This document shows, piece after piece, positions 25,882 through 39,430 of a stretch of 64,000 nucleotides of DNA (position 1 is the stretch's first letter; every line of letters starts with the position of its first letter). The notes below the pieces were generated by a model. It saw only the letters and a program-made list of their open reading frames with translations, made no database searches and was not told where the DNA came from. Both the position numbers and the translations under genes were made by a program. The stretch is from Tillus elongatus. Lineage: Eukaryota; Arthropoda; Insecta; Coleoptera; Cleridae. Location of the stretch: contig OZ023267.1 of NCBI GenBank assembly GCA_964006375.1, positions 87,172,906 to 87,236,905 of the forward strand, in the 5' to 3' direction.

Positions 25882-26285
25882 TATAGTTTATTGTTATATA
25901 AATAGTACAAAGCATCTTACAAATAAGTCTAAACTTGTGACTGCAAATGATGCAATTTTGACTAAATTTTAATCTAAATGTCAATTGTTCTAAAGTTCTG
26001 TCATCTGATTTCAAATCTCCAAAATTACCTCACCTCATTATGTACCATTACAATTTCTAGAAATATGGATGGTACTTGAAATCAGTTTCTTCATTCTAAT
26101 CAAAAATTTCTATATTTTAAAACTTGACTCAAATTAAATTCTTATATATAAAAATTGAAACTGACCCCGGATATGGGTTCTAGGGGTCCTAGTTCGCGCT
26201 CATTTGCAAACAATTTTTCAAAATTCAAAAGTCGAGATCTCCCCATTAGTGAATTTTTTCTACGAAAATTTACTAAAATGTATTA
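25461..26285 (-). repeat. (TA)n-bearing dispersed repeat, copy 1 (nested in hAT)
   Basis: Read on the minus strand, it starts with the hairpin-like head ending in AAAAAATTCACTAATG, then GGAGATCTCGAC, CCCATATCCGGGGTCAG, a (TA)n array (25803-25878), the core GATAACTCAAAA, CCGATTTTGAT, GGTTTTCCGGGAAAATTTTG, and the end block containing TAACGCACTTGCTGC. The same order is seen in the copies at 31.9, 33.5, 34.6 and 41.4 kb. About 280 bases of extra sequence separate the head from (TA)n here. Confidence 0.8.
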
Positions 26286-26789
26286 TAGTCTTTGATTCTA
26301 GAATACTGTGGTCCAGGCAAGCGCAGTTGTAATGTTTGTAAATAATGCTATCACAACGTTTGTTAAACCGGCGTTCCATTCATTTGTCTTGAGCGGTATT
26401 TTTACCGCTCACTGCAGTGTTAAAACGAATGGTATTTCCTTACTATTTTAAACACGTGGGTGGGGGACTGTATTGTATACCAATACAGCTCTGTCGAGTG
26501 AAGTTGTTCGGAAATAACAACGCACACCTAACCCGAATTCTTTCCCAGTTGCTATTGACCTACTCATATTTTCTGAATGAAGACGTGGTGCCGACTTCAT
26601 TTCAAGTCACTATTAACCGACTATTTATGAAATCAAATAAGTAAATTAAATCGATTGTCATAACATATGTAGTGTATTAAGAGTAAGGGAAAAAGAAATA
26701 AAACATATTTAACTGTGCACATTTTAATTATATTTTAGGGTGTGCGGCGCACACCTAGCTCACTAGGAGAAATCGCCACTGGTAAGTTC

Positions 26790-28611
26790 GTTTGATGAAC
26801 CTCCGTGGCAACAACGACAACGCAACAGGGTTTACTCTACCCATCCGTGCCTTCCTGGACGGTGCATACCCCGCCGAGTTTTCAACACAGGTATACTATA
26901 TAAAATGAAAATTTGAAGTTGATTTATGAAAATGGACAAATTTAATTGAAGAATAATTGATTATTGAAGAGATTAAAGAAAAAGTTACTATAAAATTGAA
27001 ATTTAATTAATAATGAAAATGGTTTAAAGGAAAAACGATGATATTGACTGAAATTTTTGAATAGTGAAAAAGGTTTTGAGAGAAAAATTGTATTAATTGA
27101 CAAATAAAATAAATGGAAATTAAAAAGGAAATAAATTGGTGTAGGGTCACTTTGCTGCGTACGATCTCTGGGCCCCCACGGATCCTTACTCTATATATTT
27201 TCGGGGTTGTGGATACTCAAACAGCTTTAACCCCTTCAGGTGCCGGCGTGTGCACACTCCTCCAGAATGCGCTGCAACGTACAAAAAATAACAAAAGAAA
27301 GAAGCAAAGTTGCGTCTCCGTGGTCCCATACTGCGGAGAGGTTCCAGCCCTCCACAGGCATGGAGTTTTGGTTGCCTATGAAGCTCCCCGCCCAATTTTG
27401 CGAGAAGCCTGCACGGTTTTAACCAACACCCCTGTACACTTTTCAAACAAAACCAAGTCTGCTGTTGTGAGTGTGCGATTTTCATTTAGTTCTTATTTAA
27501 ACAATCGTGGTTTTTCAGACTGATCAAAATTATTATATAACAAAAAAACTAAAGTGAGATAAATTAATATAGAAAACGATTGAAAATCACACACTACCAA
27601 CAGAAGAGTAATGCAGACATAGAGAAACACAAAAAGGAGAAAGGGCGCCAGTGAATGCAGAAGCTTCACAATATAATGGTGAAAGTTAATAATATGGCCT
27701 AATACACTGTGGACACCCGCTGTTGCTTTGCTGACATGACATACATTCGTTATATATTACCCAACCAATTTGCTGTCATTACATTGTTACTAATTTGAAT
27801 ATTACCAGTAAAGTTGACGACAAGAATACAAGACTTATTCGCTATGAAAATATAATTAAATAATTAATTTATATATGAAAACAAATTATGAATTAAATTT
27901 ATTTGTGGATTTAAGTGTTATTGCTACTGGTCGAAGATAAAAATAGATTTTATTGTGTTAAAGAGCTTAAAACTTTACTGCAATGAGATGGAATTAAAGA
28001 CAAATTTACAAATGTTTCAGAACCAACACATACATTGTTTAAAGAACAATGAAAATATATCCACTCAAATATTACGTCAAAAATTCAGGGTGGTGCACCG
28101 GAGATTTCTCTGAAATCATCCTCAAAGCGCCAGCAACGTATCCCAAGACAAAAAAAGCTGTATATGCTACCTATAGCAAAACGCCCCGATACAACTCAAC
28201 ATACAAATATTAGCTGCAGTATCCAGAGCAAATAAAGGCATTTAAAAACGCCTATTACCACCAAACGTATTTTCAATGCGTCGAGGGCACTAAAACAATA
28301 ATACTAATAATAATAAGAGTAATAATAATGAATTGCCTGGTCTGAACCATGATTTAGTACTGAAATTAAACAAAACGATATTGATGTCTGAACTTCATAT
28401 CTAATAAAGTACTGAAATTAAATAAAACGATATTGATGTCTGAAATTTATATATGTTTAAAATGGCGAAAATATATCCTCCAACACAATAAAAAGAAACA
28501 GATTCAAAGGGAATAACAGGTCGGACAAAGAAGAAAATTTTAAATAAATGGCCCACTTGATGAGCAAGCCATTTAAACCTGAAAATAGTAATGCTAGATT
28601 AGAGAGTAGGG
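26790..28611. other. No assigned gene; one GC-richer frame and a small tandem duplication
   Basis: 27113-27523 is open on both strands for 99-136 residues and is less AT-rich than its neighbours. Neither translation shows a domain, so I leave it unassigned. A 52-base unit (GTACTGAAATTAAA...) is duplicated in tandem at 28357-28408 and 28409-28452. The rest is AT-rich with nothing recognisable. Confidence 0.45.
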
Positions 28612-29320
28612 TTAATATGCATCTAATGGAGTTTCGATACAGTTTAGGGACGTGTGCGCAGGTCCATATTAAAAAACAATTACATAAGTGATCCTCTTGA
28701 AGAGAGAACCACTTAGGGCATGTTATTATGCCAGATTAGATGACAATTATTGCTGTCATCTAATATAGTTGGGGTGCAGTTTAGCGCCGTACCACAGGCC
28801 GAGGTGTTAAAAAAATGAAGATAGTGATTTAGTTTCAGTTTAGCCACTTGCTCAGGTCGATGGAAGGTTAGTATGCCAATTAGATGACGATTATTATTGT
28901 CATCTAATATAGTTTGGATGCAGTTTAGCAACGTACCAGAGGTCGAGGTACTAAAAACAAGCATGATAACATTTTCATCTAATGAGATTGAGCGTCAGTT
29001 TAGCGACTTGCTCAAGTCGATGGTTAGTATGCCAATTAGATGACGATCATTACTGTCATCTAATATGGTTTGGATGCAGTTTAGCGACGTACTACAGGTC
29101 AAGGTGTTAAAAAATGAAGATAGTGATTGAGTTTCAGGTCGATGGCAGGTTAGTATGCCAGTTAGATGACTATTATTACTGCCATCTAATATAGTTTGGA
29201 TGCAGTTTAGCGAAGTGTCGAGGTGTTAAAAAAATATGATAAAAATTACATTTAAATGTGATTTAGTTTCAGTTTAGCGACTTGCTCAGGTCGAGGTGTT
29301 AAAAAAAGATTACATAAGTA
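28612..29320. repeat. Tandem array of 120-160-base units, each with a hairpin
   Basis: Units near 28735, 28876, 29037 and 29161 each contain TTAGATGAC...GTCATCTAA, an inverted pair, followed by TAGTTTGGATGCAGTTTAGC and AGGTCGAGGT(G/A)(T/C)TAAAAA. Partial units extend to 28612 and 29320. The array ends about 80 bases from the integrase end of gypsy element 2 and could be its 3' untranslated region or LTR; that link is only inference. Confidence 0.85.
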
Positions 29321-29402
29321 GTTGAAGTAGCTATAAAGAAGAAAGAAATAGAAGGCTAGACGTGAAATAGACAGAAGGTATCTTGACCAATAGCAAATTT
29401 GA

Positions 29403-30590
29403 TTAAAAAATGTCGGCTTTATCAAGTGATGGATCTGGTTTTATATCCTTAATGTGGAAATCGCCCAACATGTTGCCATCAAGATCCTTTAAAATATAAA
29501 CTAGTGGTGATTTAACCTGATGAATGATACAAGGGATATACTTGGGCACTAATTTAGCAAAAAAATCATCTGCAGCCTTGGATAGAACATAGTTGCGTTT
29601 TAGCACTTGGTCAACAACCGAAACCTGACATCCCCCCTTCGCAAATTGAACTGACGAACATTATTCTCATAAGAACGACGAATTCGCTTCTGCACCTTAG
29701 TCTAAATTTGACGCAGATTATGCACAAAATCAGGGTCCAGAAGTCTCTTAGAGTTCTGCACCCGATTCTGGGCATTCTCCTCAAGCCTCTTATAACATGA
29801 GGCGTCAACAGGAACATTTATGCCGAAGGTAAGGTAGCTAGGGGAATAGCCAGTGACCTCGTGCCTAGCGATTCGAATAGCCTGCGCTATTTGAAAACAG
29901 AATCATCCCAAGTATTATGATTTTGACGAATGTATGATCGAATGGCAAACAGTTATTGTGCGATTTACCCTTTCACAAAAATTAGTTCTAGGATGGTAAC
30001 TAGCATTATATGTTCTGTACCTTCCATGAGTACTCATGAAGGTTTTGAACTCTTTGCTTCGGAGTTACGGACCGTTACCTACGACACAGATCTGCGGTAC
30101 TACAAAAATTAGAAAAACACTATTTTCAATAAACTGAACCATAGAGGTGGCAGTGGCTTCACGCATCGGGTGGACGAAAGCAAATTTAGTGAACCAGTCA
30201 CAAACTACCAATAAGAAACGATTTTCCTTTTTAGAACGAGGGTATGGACCAAAGAGATCAGCCGATATCATATGGAATGGAAAATCTACGTTTCTGAATT
30301 TTCCCATTAAACCAGCTTCAGGCTAGTTATCAGGTTTGCATTGCAAACAGGTCTTGCAGGCCCGAGCATAAAGCTTGACAGATTGTCTCATCCTAGGCCA
30401 ATAATAAAGGTGCGAAATTCTGCAGATGGTTTTGAAAACACCAAAATGGCCAGCTGTAGGATCATCGTGGTACATTTTCAGGATAGCTGCCCTATTTAGT
30501 GTTGGTACGACAACTTTCCATGTCGGGGATGAATTGGTATAAGAGTTTCTCGGTAAGATGTGTTTGTAAAGAATATTATTTTCCACCTTA
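29403..30590 (-). pseudogene. Integrase of gypsy element 2
   Basis: The zinc-binding part (30586-30323) has TAGHFGVFKTICRI, YYWPRM and CKTCLQCKPDN. The core (30307-30065) has FHMISADLFGPYPRSKKEN and DWFTKF. The second catalytic region reads ICVVGNGP, where the usual Asp before Asn-Gly-Pro is Gly. The C-terminal part (29606-29403) reads LKRNYVLSKAADDF and SPLVYILKDLDG. Several frames are needed to span it, so it is non-functional. Confidence 0.85.
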
Positions 30591-30645
30591 AAAGAGGGAA
30601 AAATTATGTGGTTTTCCTGACCTTATGCTACATTAAATCATACCA

Positions 30646-31200
30646 TCAATCTGGATACAATTCAGAAAGGTCAAGGACAGCGGCCTGAGAACAGTTAATG
30701 CCTGATCTTGACAGAGCATCAACGTTAGGAATTTCCTTGTCCTTTCTATGCACAATAGTAAAGTTGAAATGATTCAACCTGTGCAGCCATCTAGCCAGAC
30801 CTTGAGATGGGTTTTCATATTTTGAAACCACTGAAGGGAAGAATGATCGGACAGGACCTTGAAATGCGTGTTCTCAATGTAACACCTGAATCAGAGGGGA
30901 ACAGCTAATAACTCTTTTTCAGTTGTACTATCTTTACGTTGGGCCGAATTTAATGTCTTACTGAAGAAAACAATAGGATGTTTCAGGCCATCTGTTTCCT
31001 GGAAAAGAATTCCCGCCACTCCAGAATCAGACGCGTCAGACATTATCGAAAAAGGCTTAGACAATTCTGGACTAGCCAGGACTGTGGCAGTAGTTAGCAA
31101 GTGTTTAATCTGCGGAAAGCCACATCAGCCTCGGGAGTCCAGGTAATGGGCTGTCCCTTAGCGTTTCCCTTTAGAAGGTCGTTAATCGGGGATGAGCAGA
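30646..31200 (-). pseudogene. RT end and RNase H of gypsy element 2
   Basis: SSPINDLLKGNAKG and ITWTPEADVAFRRLN mark the end of RT and thumb region. LASPELSKPFSIMSDASDSG, VFFSKTLNSAQRKDSTTEKE and VHRKDKEIPNVDALSRSG are the RNase H blocks with the expected acidic residues in DASD, TEKE and DALSR. The RT palm is missing from the DNA, an internal deletion. Confidence 0.85.
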
Positions 31201-31559
31201 TATGCATGTATATCTTCAGACGGTCAAGCCACTTAAGCCATTCAGATGACGTTCTGGAGAAATCCATTCTATGCCCTGTAGAGGAATTCCTTGAATTTTC
31301 TTTCCCTTTCCGTTGCCAATTTGACTTTGGCCTTGTGAACTCCCTGGTGTTGGTACAAGAGACTCTGGCCAACCGAAGTTTTCTTGAACATCAAAGACAT
31401 TTACGACTTGTAGGGTTATTTCGACCACCGGAATAACAAAACCGTGTCCTGGGCAAACGACAAGGTGCCCCCTCCAACAGGTAGGCGAAAAGGAAGCGTG
31501 TCAAGCGCGTTAATATTTGGCAAACGTGATAGGGATTCCTGTTGACATGGGAGAAGAGT

Positions 31560-31936
31560 CCTCCAAACGACGAGAAAGAGACGTAAGTTGTGCAAAAGTA
31601 TCAATCTGGTCAAGGGCTAGAAACCTAACGTAATCTGGAAGTAAAGTTCGGCGAACTATATCAACCATTTCGGTTTCTAAAAGGCCACATAGTCATAGTT
31701 TTCCTTCAAGAATGTCTGTTTAAGTTTAACTATTAAATTATCCCAGATATGAAACAGACCTTTGGCGATTGTGCCACCATGTCCAAGCAATGCCTTCAGA
31801 AAGATCACCCACCAAAGAATATAGATCAGCTTCAATGCAGCCTCGAGAATGCATCAAGGATTCTACCAGTTCCAAAAATTGAATAAGAGATTCCTTTTCA
31901 GGGAAATTCTTAATAGCCCATTTATAGACGGGAACG
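31560..31936 (-). pseudogene. Gag (capsid part) of gypsy element 2
   Basis: Directly left of the insertion the minus strand reads VYKWAIKNFPEKESLIQFLE, then SRGCIEADLYSLVGDLSEGI, a frame break, and TEMVDIVRRTLLPDYVRFLA and QLTSLSRRLE. These follow the retrotransposon-gag pattern (W-I-F-G, then FLE-VE, then LLP-Y, then RLE). It continues the N-terminal part found at 35.2-35.7 kb. Confidence 0.75.
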
Positions 31937-32815
<879 letters not shown>

Positions 32816-33289
32816 ACTATCTATCTACGAATAGACTGGGCACACAGCCGAATTGTTTGAAGCCAACATTCAAGGGACTCTATGTTTACATCGGTCCTCT
32901 GCTCTGATTGGGTGGTGGCTAACGCGTTGCCGCTATGTAATAATTCATCCTTAAATCGCCGAATATGATGACAAGGAAGTCATTGAGGATGACAAATTTA
33001 TTACTTTTCTGTCACTTAAGACATTACACTTTCATTAGGGCTTATTTATGAATGTAAAGATGTACTAACATATATTTTCCTTGGTTTCTCCCTTCTTTAT
33101 GTAAATATAACCAGAAAACTCAGCCCATTATTTTAAATCGTTTTCCTGCTGCATGTGAAGTATCTAGATTTTTATTAATCCTCAGTTGTGGCTTGTATTT
33201 GTCTGTGAATAGTATGCAAGTATACTGAGAGTTTATTTTTATGTGTTACCTTGATTGGCAATAAAGATTTTGAGTTTTGTTTTGGCAAA

Positions 33290-33526
33290 ATGGTGAAAAG
33301 GTGTATTGTTTGTAGAAGATTACCTGGGGATGTGGCAACGGTGTCTCTGCATACGTAAGTACCTTGCTGTTTGCTATTTTCAGCGGCGGCACGTCAGTTT
33401 GGCACTATTTTTAGGTTTCCATCTATTAAAGAAATGAGAGAAAAATGGTGCGCAGCCTTAAGTATAAAAACGGATACGCTGCCGAAATATTCTTATTTAT
33501 GTTCTCAGCACTTTAATGAAGACTCT
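33290..33526 (+). pseudogene. THAP-domain gene fragment with one intron, cut by a repeat
   Basis: Exon 1 (33290-33354) encodes MVKRCIVCRRLPGDVATVSL, with the CX2C pair. A 60-base GT-AG intron (33355-33414, GTAAGT to TTTTTAG) follows. Exon 2 (33415-33526) gives TFPSIKEMREKWCAALSIKT, then YSYLCSQHFNEDSF, with the CX2H pair. Joined, these match the THAP C2CH zinc finger (C-C, FP, W, C-H). THAP domains bind DNA and occur in host proteins and P-element transposases. The frame then runs straight into the hairpin head of dispersed-repeat copy 3, so the remainder of the gene is lost. About 470 bases upstream may be its leader. Confidence 0.8.
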
Positions 33527-34318
<792 letters not shown>

Positions 34319-34334
34319 GTGTTTTTTAACCACG

Positions 34335-34562
34335 TGGCTGGGCGACTGACCGAATTCATTCCCAGTTGCTGTTGATTTACTCATATTCTCTTAATATGTT
34401 TGAAGATGTGGTGTCTACTTCATTCCAAGTCACTATTAACCGACTATTTATGAAATCAAATAAGTAAATTAAATCGATTGTCATAAAATATGTAGTGTAT
34501 TAAGACAAGGGAAAAAGAAATAAAACATATATAACTGTGCACATTTTGATTATATTTTAGGG
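34335..34562 (+). repeat. Partial copy of the hAT-type element's right end
   Basis: The segment from CCCAGTTGCTGTTGATTTAC to TTATATTTTAGGGTG matches 26490-26745 closely and in the same orientation (for example AACCGACTATTTATGAAATC). The terminal CGCCACTG is missing. Confidence 0.85.
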
Positions 34563-34619
34563 TGCTTGAGAGAGGTATTGTCACAGCATAATATCTTATT
34601 AAAGTTCATTTGTAAATAG

Positions 34620-34634
34620 GTTTAATTTTTATAT

Positions 34635-34733
<99 letters not shown>

Positions 34734-35190
34734 AACTCAAAAAATAATTAACCGATTTCGATGAAACTTGGCAAGTTCCTGTCTTTTATTAATGGCTTGG
34801 ATGAGTTCGTTATCCAGAAAAATCAGACTGGGTTTTCCGGAAAAATTTTGAGTTTTCTTTCGAAAAAATTTTTTTTCTCCGAAAGTAACAAAGCTGTTTC
34901 AATGAAATTTACTATATATGTTGCCTCAACCTTACTACGTACCAAAATTCAACTTTCTAAGTTTAGAGAAAATTGAGTTACTCAAATTTTAAATTTTCTT
35001 TCGAAAAAAATTTTTTTCTCCGAAAATTACAAAGTTATTTTAATGAAATTTTGTGGATATCTTGCCTTAGGAAAAACCTTACTACGTATTGAAATTAAAC
35101 TCTCTAAGTTTATAGAAAATTGAGTTATTTAAATTTGAAACATTTAATAAAAATTCACTACCATAACGCACTTGCTGCGTCCCGAGTTTT
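34620..35190 (+). repeat. (TA)n-bearing dispersed repeat, copy 4
   Basis: (TA)n at 34638-34730, the core GATAACTCAAAAAATAATTA, a duplicated core block (34850-34980 and 34990-35125, each with TTTTTCTCCGAAA and ACTACGTA), then the end block ATTCACTACCATAACGCACT followed by TGCTGCGTCCCGAG. The head is missing, replaced by hAT-derived sequence. Confidence 0.8.
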
Positions 35191-35195
35191 TTTTA

Positions 35196-35745
35196 TTAAT
35201 GGAAAATAAAGAATTGGGCAGAGGTAAGGCTTGACTAGGAGAGACATAACCAAAAGGCATCTAAACCTGGGCTTGCACCGGCCGAGGGGGCGGCGTTGAA
35301 GAGAATAATGGTTCGTTCTGAGGGACACCAGTAGCACAGTTGGCATCGAGAGGAGGTGTTAAAGACTCTAACTTTTCCTGGGTGTCTGATTCAAAAAAGG
35401 ACAATTGATATATGAGTTGGGCTTTTTAAGAGACTTCTTTATCGGTAGAGGTAGTCATAAAGTGAATTCTAGCCGATACATGATGTAGGCGGGAGGAAAT
35501 CCTTCGATAATCTACAGAAGTAACCTGACCAGATAACTTGTTAATAAGTTCTCTTAATTTTTCAAAAGACGTGGTTACATCAGCAAAAGGTTTAAGACAT
35601 CTTACAGTCTTAGAGAAACTTTGACTGTCGGCTTGCTGTGCAAGCAGTCCTCTTAAAATCGTCGCTTTTCCTCCACAGTAGACGGAACCTCAAGTCCATG
35701 TGCAAAAATTTCATAGGCTAGTTCGTGGCTCAAAAGGTCATGCCT
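35196..35745 (-). pseudogene. Gag N-terminal part of gypsy element 2
   Basis: The minus strand reads DLLSHELAYEIFAHGLEVPS and TVEEKRR, then after a frameshift ILRGLLAQQADSQSF. The pattern LSY-ELA-EL-RGL then TV-EKR-LRGLL opens gag in many arthropod gypsy elements. It continues with FEKLRELINKLSG, a Pro-rich stretch TPPPRPVQAQV and PSQALPLPNSLFSI, and is then cut by the composite insertion. Confidence 0.7.
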
Positions 35746-35764
35746 GCATGACGCCAGCTTATGT

Positions 35765-35850
35765 TGGCAACGTTCCTTGACTGAACAAATATTGCAAGAT
35801 GTATTTATGAACCTTATAGTATGGGAAATGTTGCAAAACGTGTAACGTAT
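35765..35850 (+). repeat. Dispersed repeat, copy shared with 24486-24575
   Basis: About 86 bases starting TTGGCAACGTTCCTTGACTG match the copy at 24.5 kb. Here it sits immediately upstream of gypsy element 2's gag on the minus strand, so it may be that element's leader or LTR edge. Confidence 0.75.
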
Positions 35851-35869
35851 TACAATTTTTAAACAAAAA

Positions 35870-36900
35870 GTTATTTTATAATGAGGAGGTTCGCCGAGGT
35901 TTCTTATGCATTCGATAACTTTTCGAGGCATGCTTGAAATTAAATGATTGGTGGTATCCTGGGGAATGTCATCCCAGGCTTCTTAAATTTGGCGACAAAG
36001 ATCAACTAGGTTATTTGGTGATTGGGGTAAAGTACCCAGTCGATTGCCAATCATATCCTATACGTGTTCGTTTGGTGACATGCCTGGAGAGCGAGAAAAC
36101 CATGGAAGCAGGGTCACGTCATTTTCCTAGAAGAACATTGTAGTACCCCTTGCTGTATCGGGACGTGCGATGTCTTGGTGGAAAAGGGGTTGATTTAACC
36201 CTCTGCGTCAGTATAACATGCTGCAGTATGTTTGGTATGTAATCATTTTCATTGAAATTTCTGCCAATAAAAACTAGAGGTGACCTGCTACCGAATGTTA
36301 TCGCACCCCATACCATCACACGCCGTGTAAGAGCCGTATGTCGTCCCACGACAAATTCTAAATTTAGACGTTATCCATGTAATCGTCCTACCCTTTTGCG
36401 ACCATCACCCAAAGACATAATCGGGACTAGTCAGAGAACACAACACGATTCCATTCGTCGTTCCAATTTGATCTGCTGTTACAATACTCAATACGAGCAG
36501 CACGATGTCGGGGTGTCAGTGGGAGACATAAAAATGGTCTATACGAGCAAAGTCTAGAAGCGCGTATTCTGCAATATATCGTTGCCATGGAAACTCTTTA
36601 TTGCAAAACTCGCAACAAAAAGTTTCCAATCGACCGTTTTGTCAAAACTCTCTATTGTCTTCAAATGACCATCTTCCTGTGCTGACATTGCTCGAGGTCG
36701 CCCGGATGCATGACGACGGTTATCTATTTTCTCTTCAGACCACCTGGACCAACACTATTACACTGTTGTCACACTGCGTCCCATGTGGCCGGACATTTGT
36801 TTGATTGAAGAACCAGCTTCCGCATACCAACAATGCGCTCCCTTTCGAATTCATTTAAATGATTGTAATTTTTGTGTGAACAGCGCCTAAGCATAATGAC
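35870..36900 (-). pseudogene. Tc1-like transposase remnant
   Basis: Minus-strand blocks in order: MNSKGSALLVCGSWFFNQTN (helix-turn-helix part); LTPRHRAARIEYCNSRSNWN and NRVVFSDXSRLCLWV (first catalytic Asp); VMVWGAITFGSRSPLVFI; then WFSRSPGMSPNEHVXDMIG, where the Asn-Glu-His holds the Glu of the DD34E triad; and MPRKVIECIRNLGEPPHY, the usual C-terminus. The second catalytic block (normally QDNARPH) reads PPRHRTSRY and is damaged. Frameshifts and stops are frequent. Terminal inverted repeats were not identified. Confidence 0.85.
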
Positions 36901-38404
36901 TTAATGAATTAAGTACAAATCGCTACGAAATATTGCTTGAAACTGAAGGGAACGCAAATTTAAAGACCTAATTTTTTCATAAAAGCAAATTTGAAAAGTG
37001 TACACCTGAAAAATTATTTCTCCATAATGTTACCATTTCTTGTCAGAAACAAAACATGGTATAGAACATTTAATTCCGATTTGTCGACTCTTACTAGTTG
37101 TTCGGATTTTTTGGAAATTCAGTAAATTTTTTTCAAATGAGAATTTGAACTTTTAATGAGCACTGATAGGTATATTTTAGAGAACCTGATTCACTACAAT
37201 ATATTTTTAACTATAACGACCGCTTTGCTAACAAAGTTACCTTTACCAGAAGATGAAATGAACTGATATAATCGCAATATTTTTTTTCACTAAACCACCA
37301 CTCATGTCAAATTAAAATGTCATTTTTGGTCTCGTACAAAATTTACAATTTCGGCAAAAATATGGGCAGTTAAGAAAGATTTTCAGTTGGAAAAGTATTA
37401 TGGAGTGGTCAGTATTAATTGTAAATAGAGGTTTCAGGTGAAACATTAGAAGAACGAAATGGAAGAGAAAATAAAGGTTTTGGTATCTCAAAATTTTAAG
37501 GTTGTGGAATTTGGAGTGTTGTCAAGCAGTTTTGGATGCAACTATGTATATAAAATTATGTTAATATTCACCACAAGTCTTAGACTTATTGAATAAACAT
37601 GTTGTATGATTTTAAGCAAAAAAAGTAATAATAATAATAATAATAATAACAATATTTTGTTTATCCAGCGAAAGGGTCAAGGCTAAATAGATATTAATTC
37701 ACTCTTATTTAAAGGCATTAGATTATGTTCGGCTGTTACAACTGAATGATTAATAGATATAGTTGTAATAATAATGGTAGGTATATTATGTTTGTGTTGA
37801 ATATAACAATTCTAGACTAGTGGGTCATATTAAAACAGGGGAGACCGCTGGATGTTTATTTGTTTGGGGATTAGAAATTGCAAGGGTGAATCGGAAAGGG
37901 CACAAAAGTATCTAGATAGTTTTATATCATATAATTTCGAGACTGTTATTCCTAGTTGACGGCACTACTACAAATTTACCTTTTTTTCTAACTAAAAATA
38001 GTTAACAGCCAAATTTTTCATTTATTTGTTGCTATAAAAAAAATTATATGAAGAGCTTAAAACAAAATCTTTACTAGATAAGTTTATTAACTTTATTCGG
38101 TAAATCTGTCAAATTTTATGAGCGAATTGCCACAAAGGAAATTTCGTTTATCTATATTGATTTGATTTATCTAGAAAAACATTTACGTAAATGAGGCCCA
38201 TTAACAGCATTGCATAGAAGTGCAAATTCGATTCTAACTGACTTTGACTATTGTCTATCAATGTACCTTATTTTATCAAAATAACTTATTGTTTCAAAGT
38301 GTACAAAAATCTTCCGAACTAGACTTTAAATGTTTCCGAGAGAACGGCTTTTCTAGCCAATAAACCTTAGGTTAATATCGAATTTAGTTATTGAAATTTA
38401 AAGC
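36901..38404. other. No gene seen
   Basis: AT-rich, with a short (TAA)n run near 37627-37650. Its right end (38300-38404) probably belongs to the dispersed repeat that follows, since it carries GTTATTGAAATTTAAAGCAT next to the end block. Confidence 0.5.

Positions 38405-39430
<1,026 letters not shown>

Larger units (their letters stand above)
25083..26781. mobile_element. Non-autonomous hAT-type element with 8-bp target duplication
   Basis: The ends are CAGTGGCG (25083-25090) and CGCCACTG (26774-26781), extended by looser matches TCCT and GGTGTGCG. Flanks are GTAAGCTC (25075-25082) and GTAAGTTC (26782-26789), an 8-bp duplication with one mismatch. CAGTGGCG ends and 8-bp duplications are hallmarks of the hAT superfamily. 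No transposase is encoded. The interior contains another repeat (25461-26285) and two (TA)n arrays. The right-hand 255 bases (26490-26745) recur at 34335-34562. Confidence 0.85.

Noticed and set aside
27113..27523. Overlapping 136- and 99-residue frames as a gene
   Set aside because: Open on both strands with no motif, start context or splice support; kept only as an unassigned region.
28612..29320. CRISPR-like appearance of repeats with hairpins
   Set aside because: Units are long, diverged and contiguous with no unique spacers, there are no cas genes, and the genome is animal.
31216..31613. Small frames near 31.2-31.6 kb as separate genes
   Set aside because: They are broken pieces of gypsy element 2 around its internal deletion, or out-of-frame shadows.
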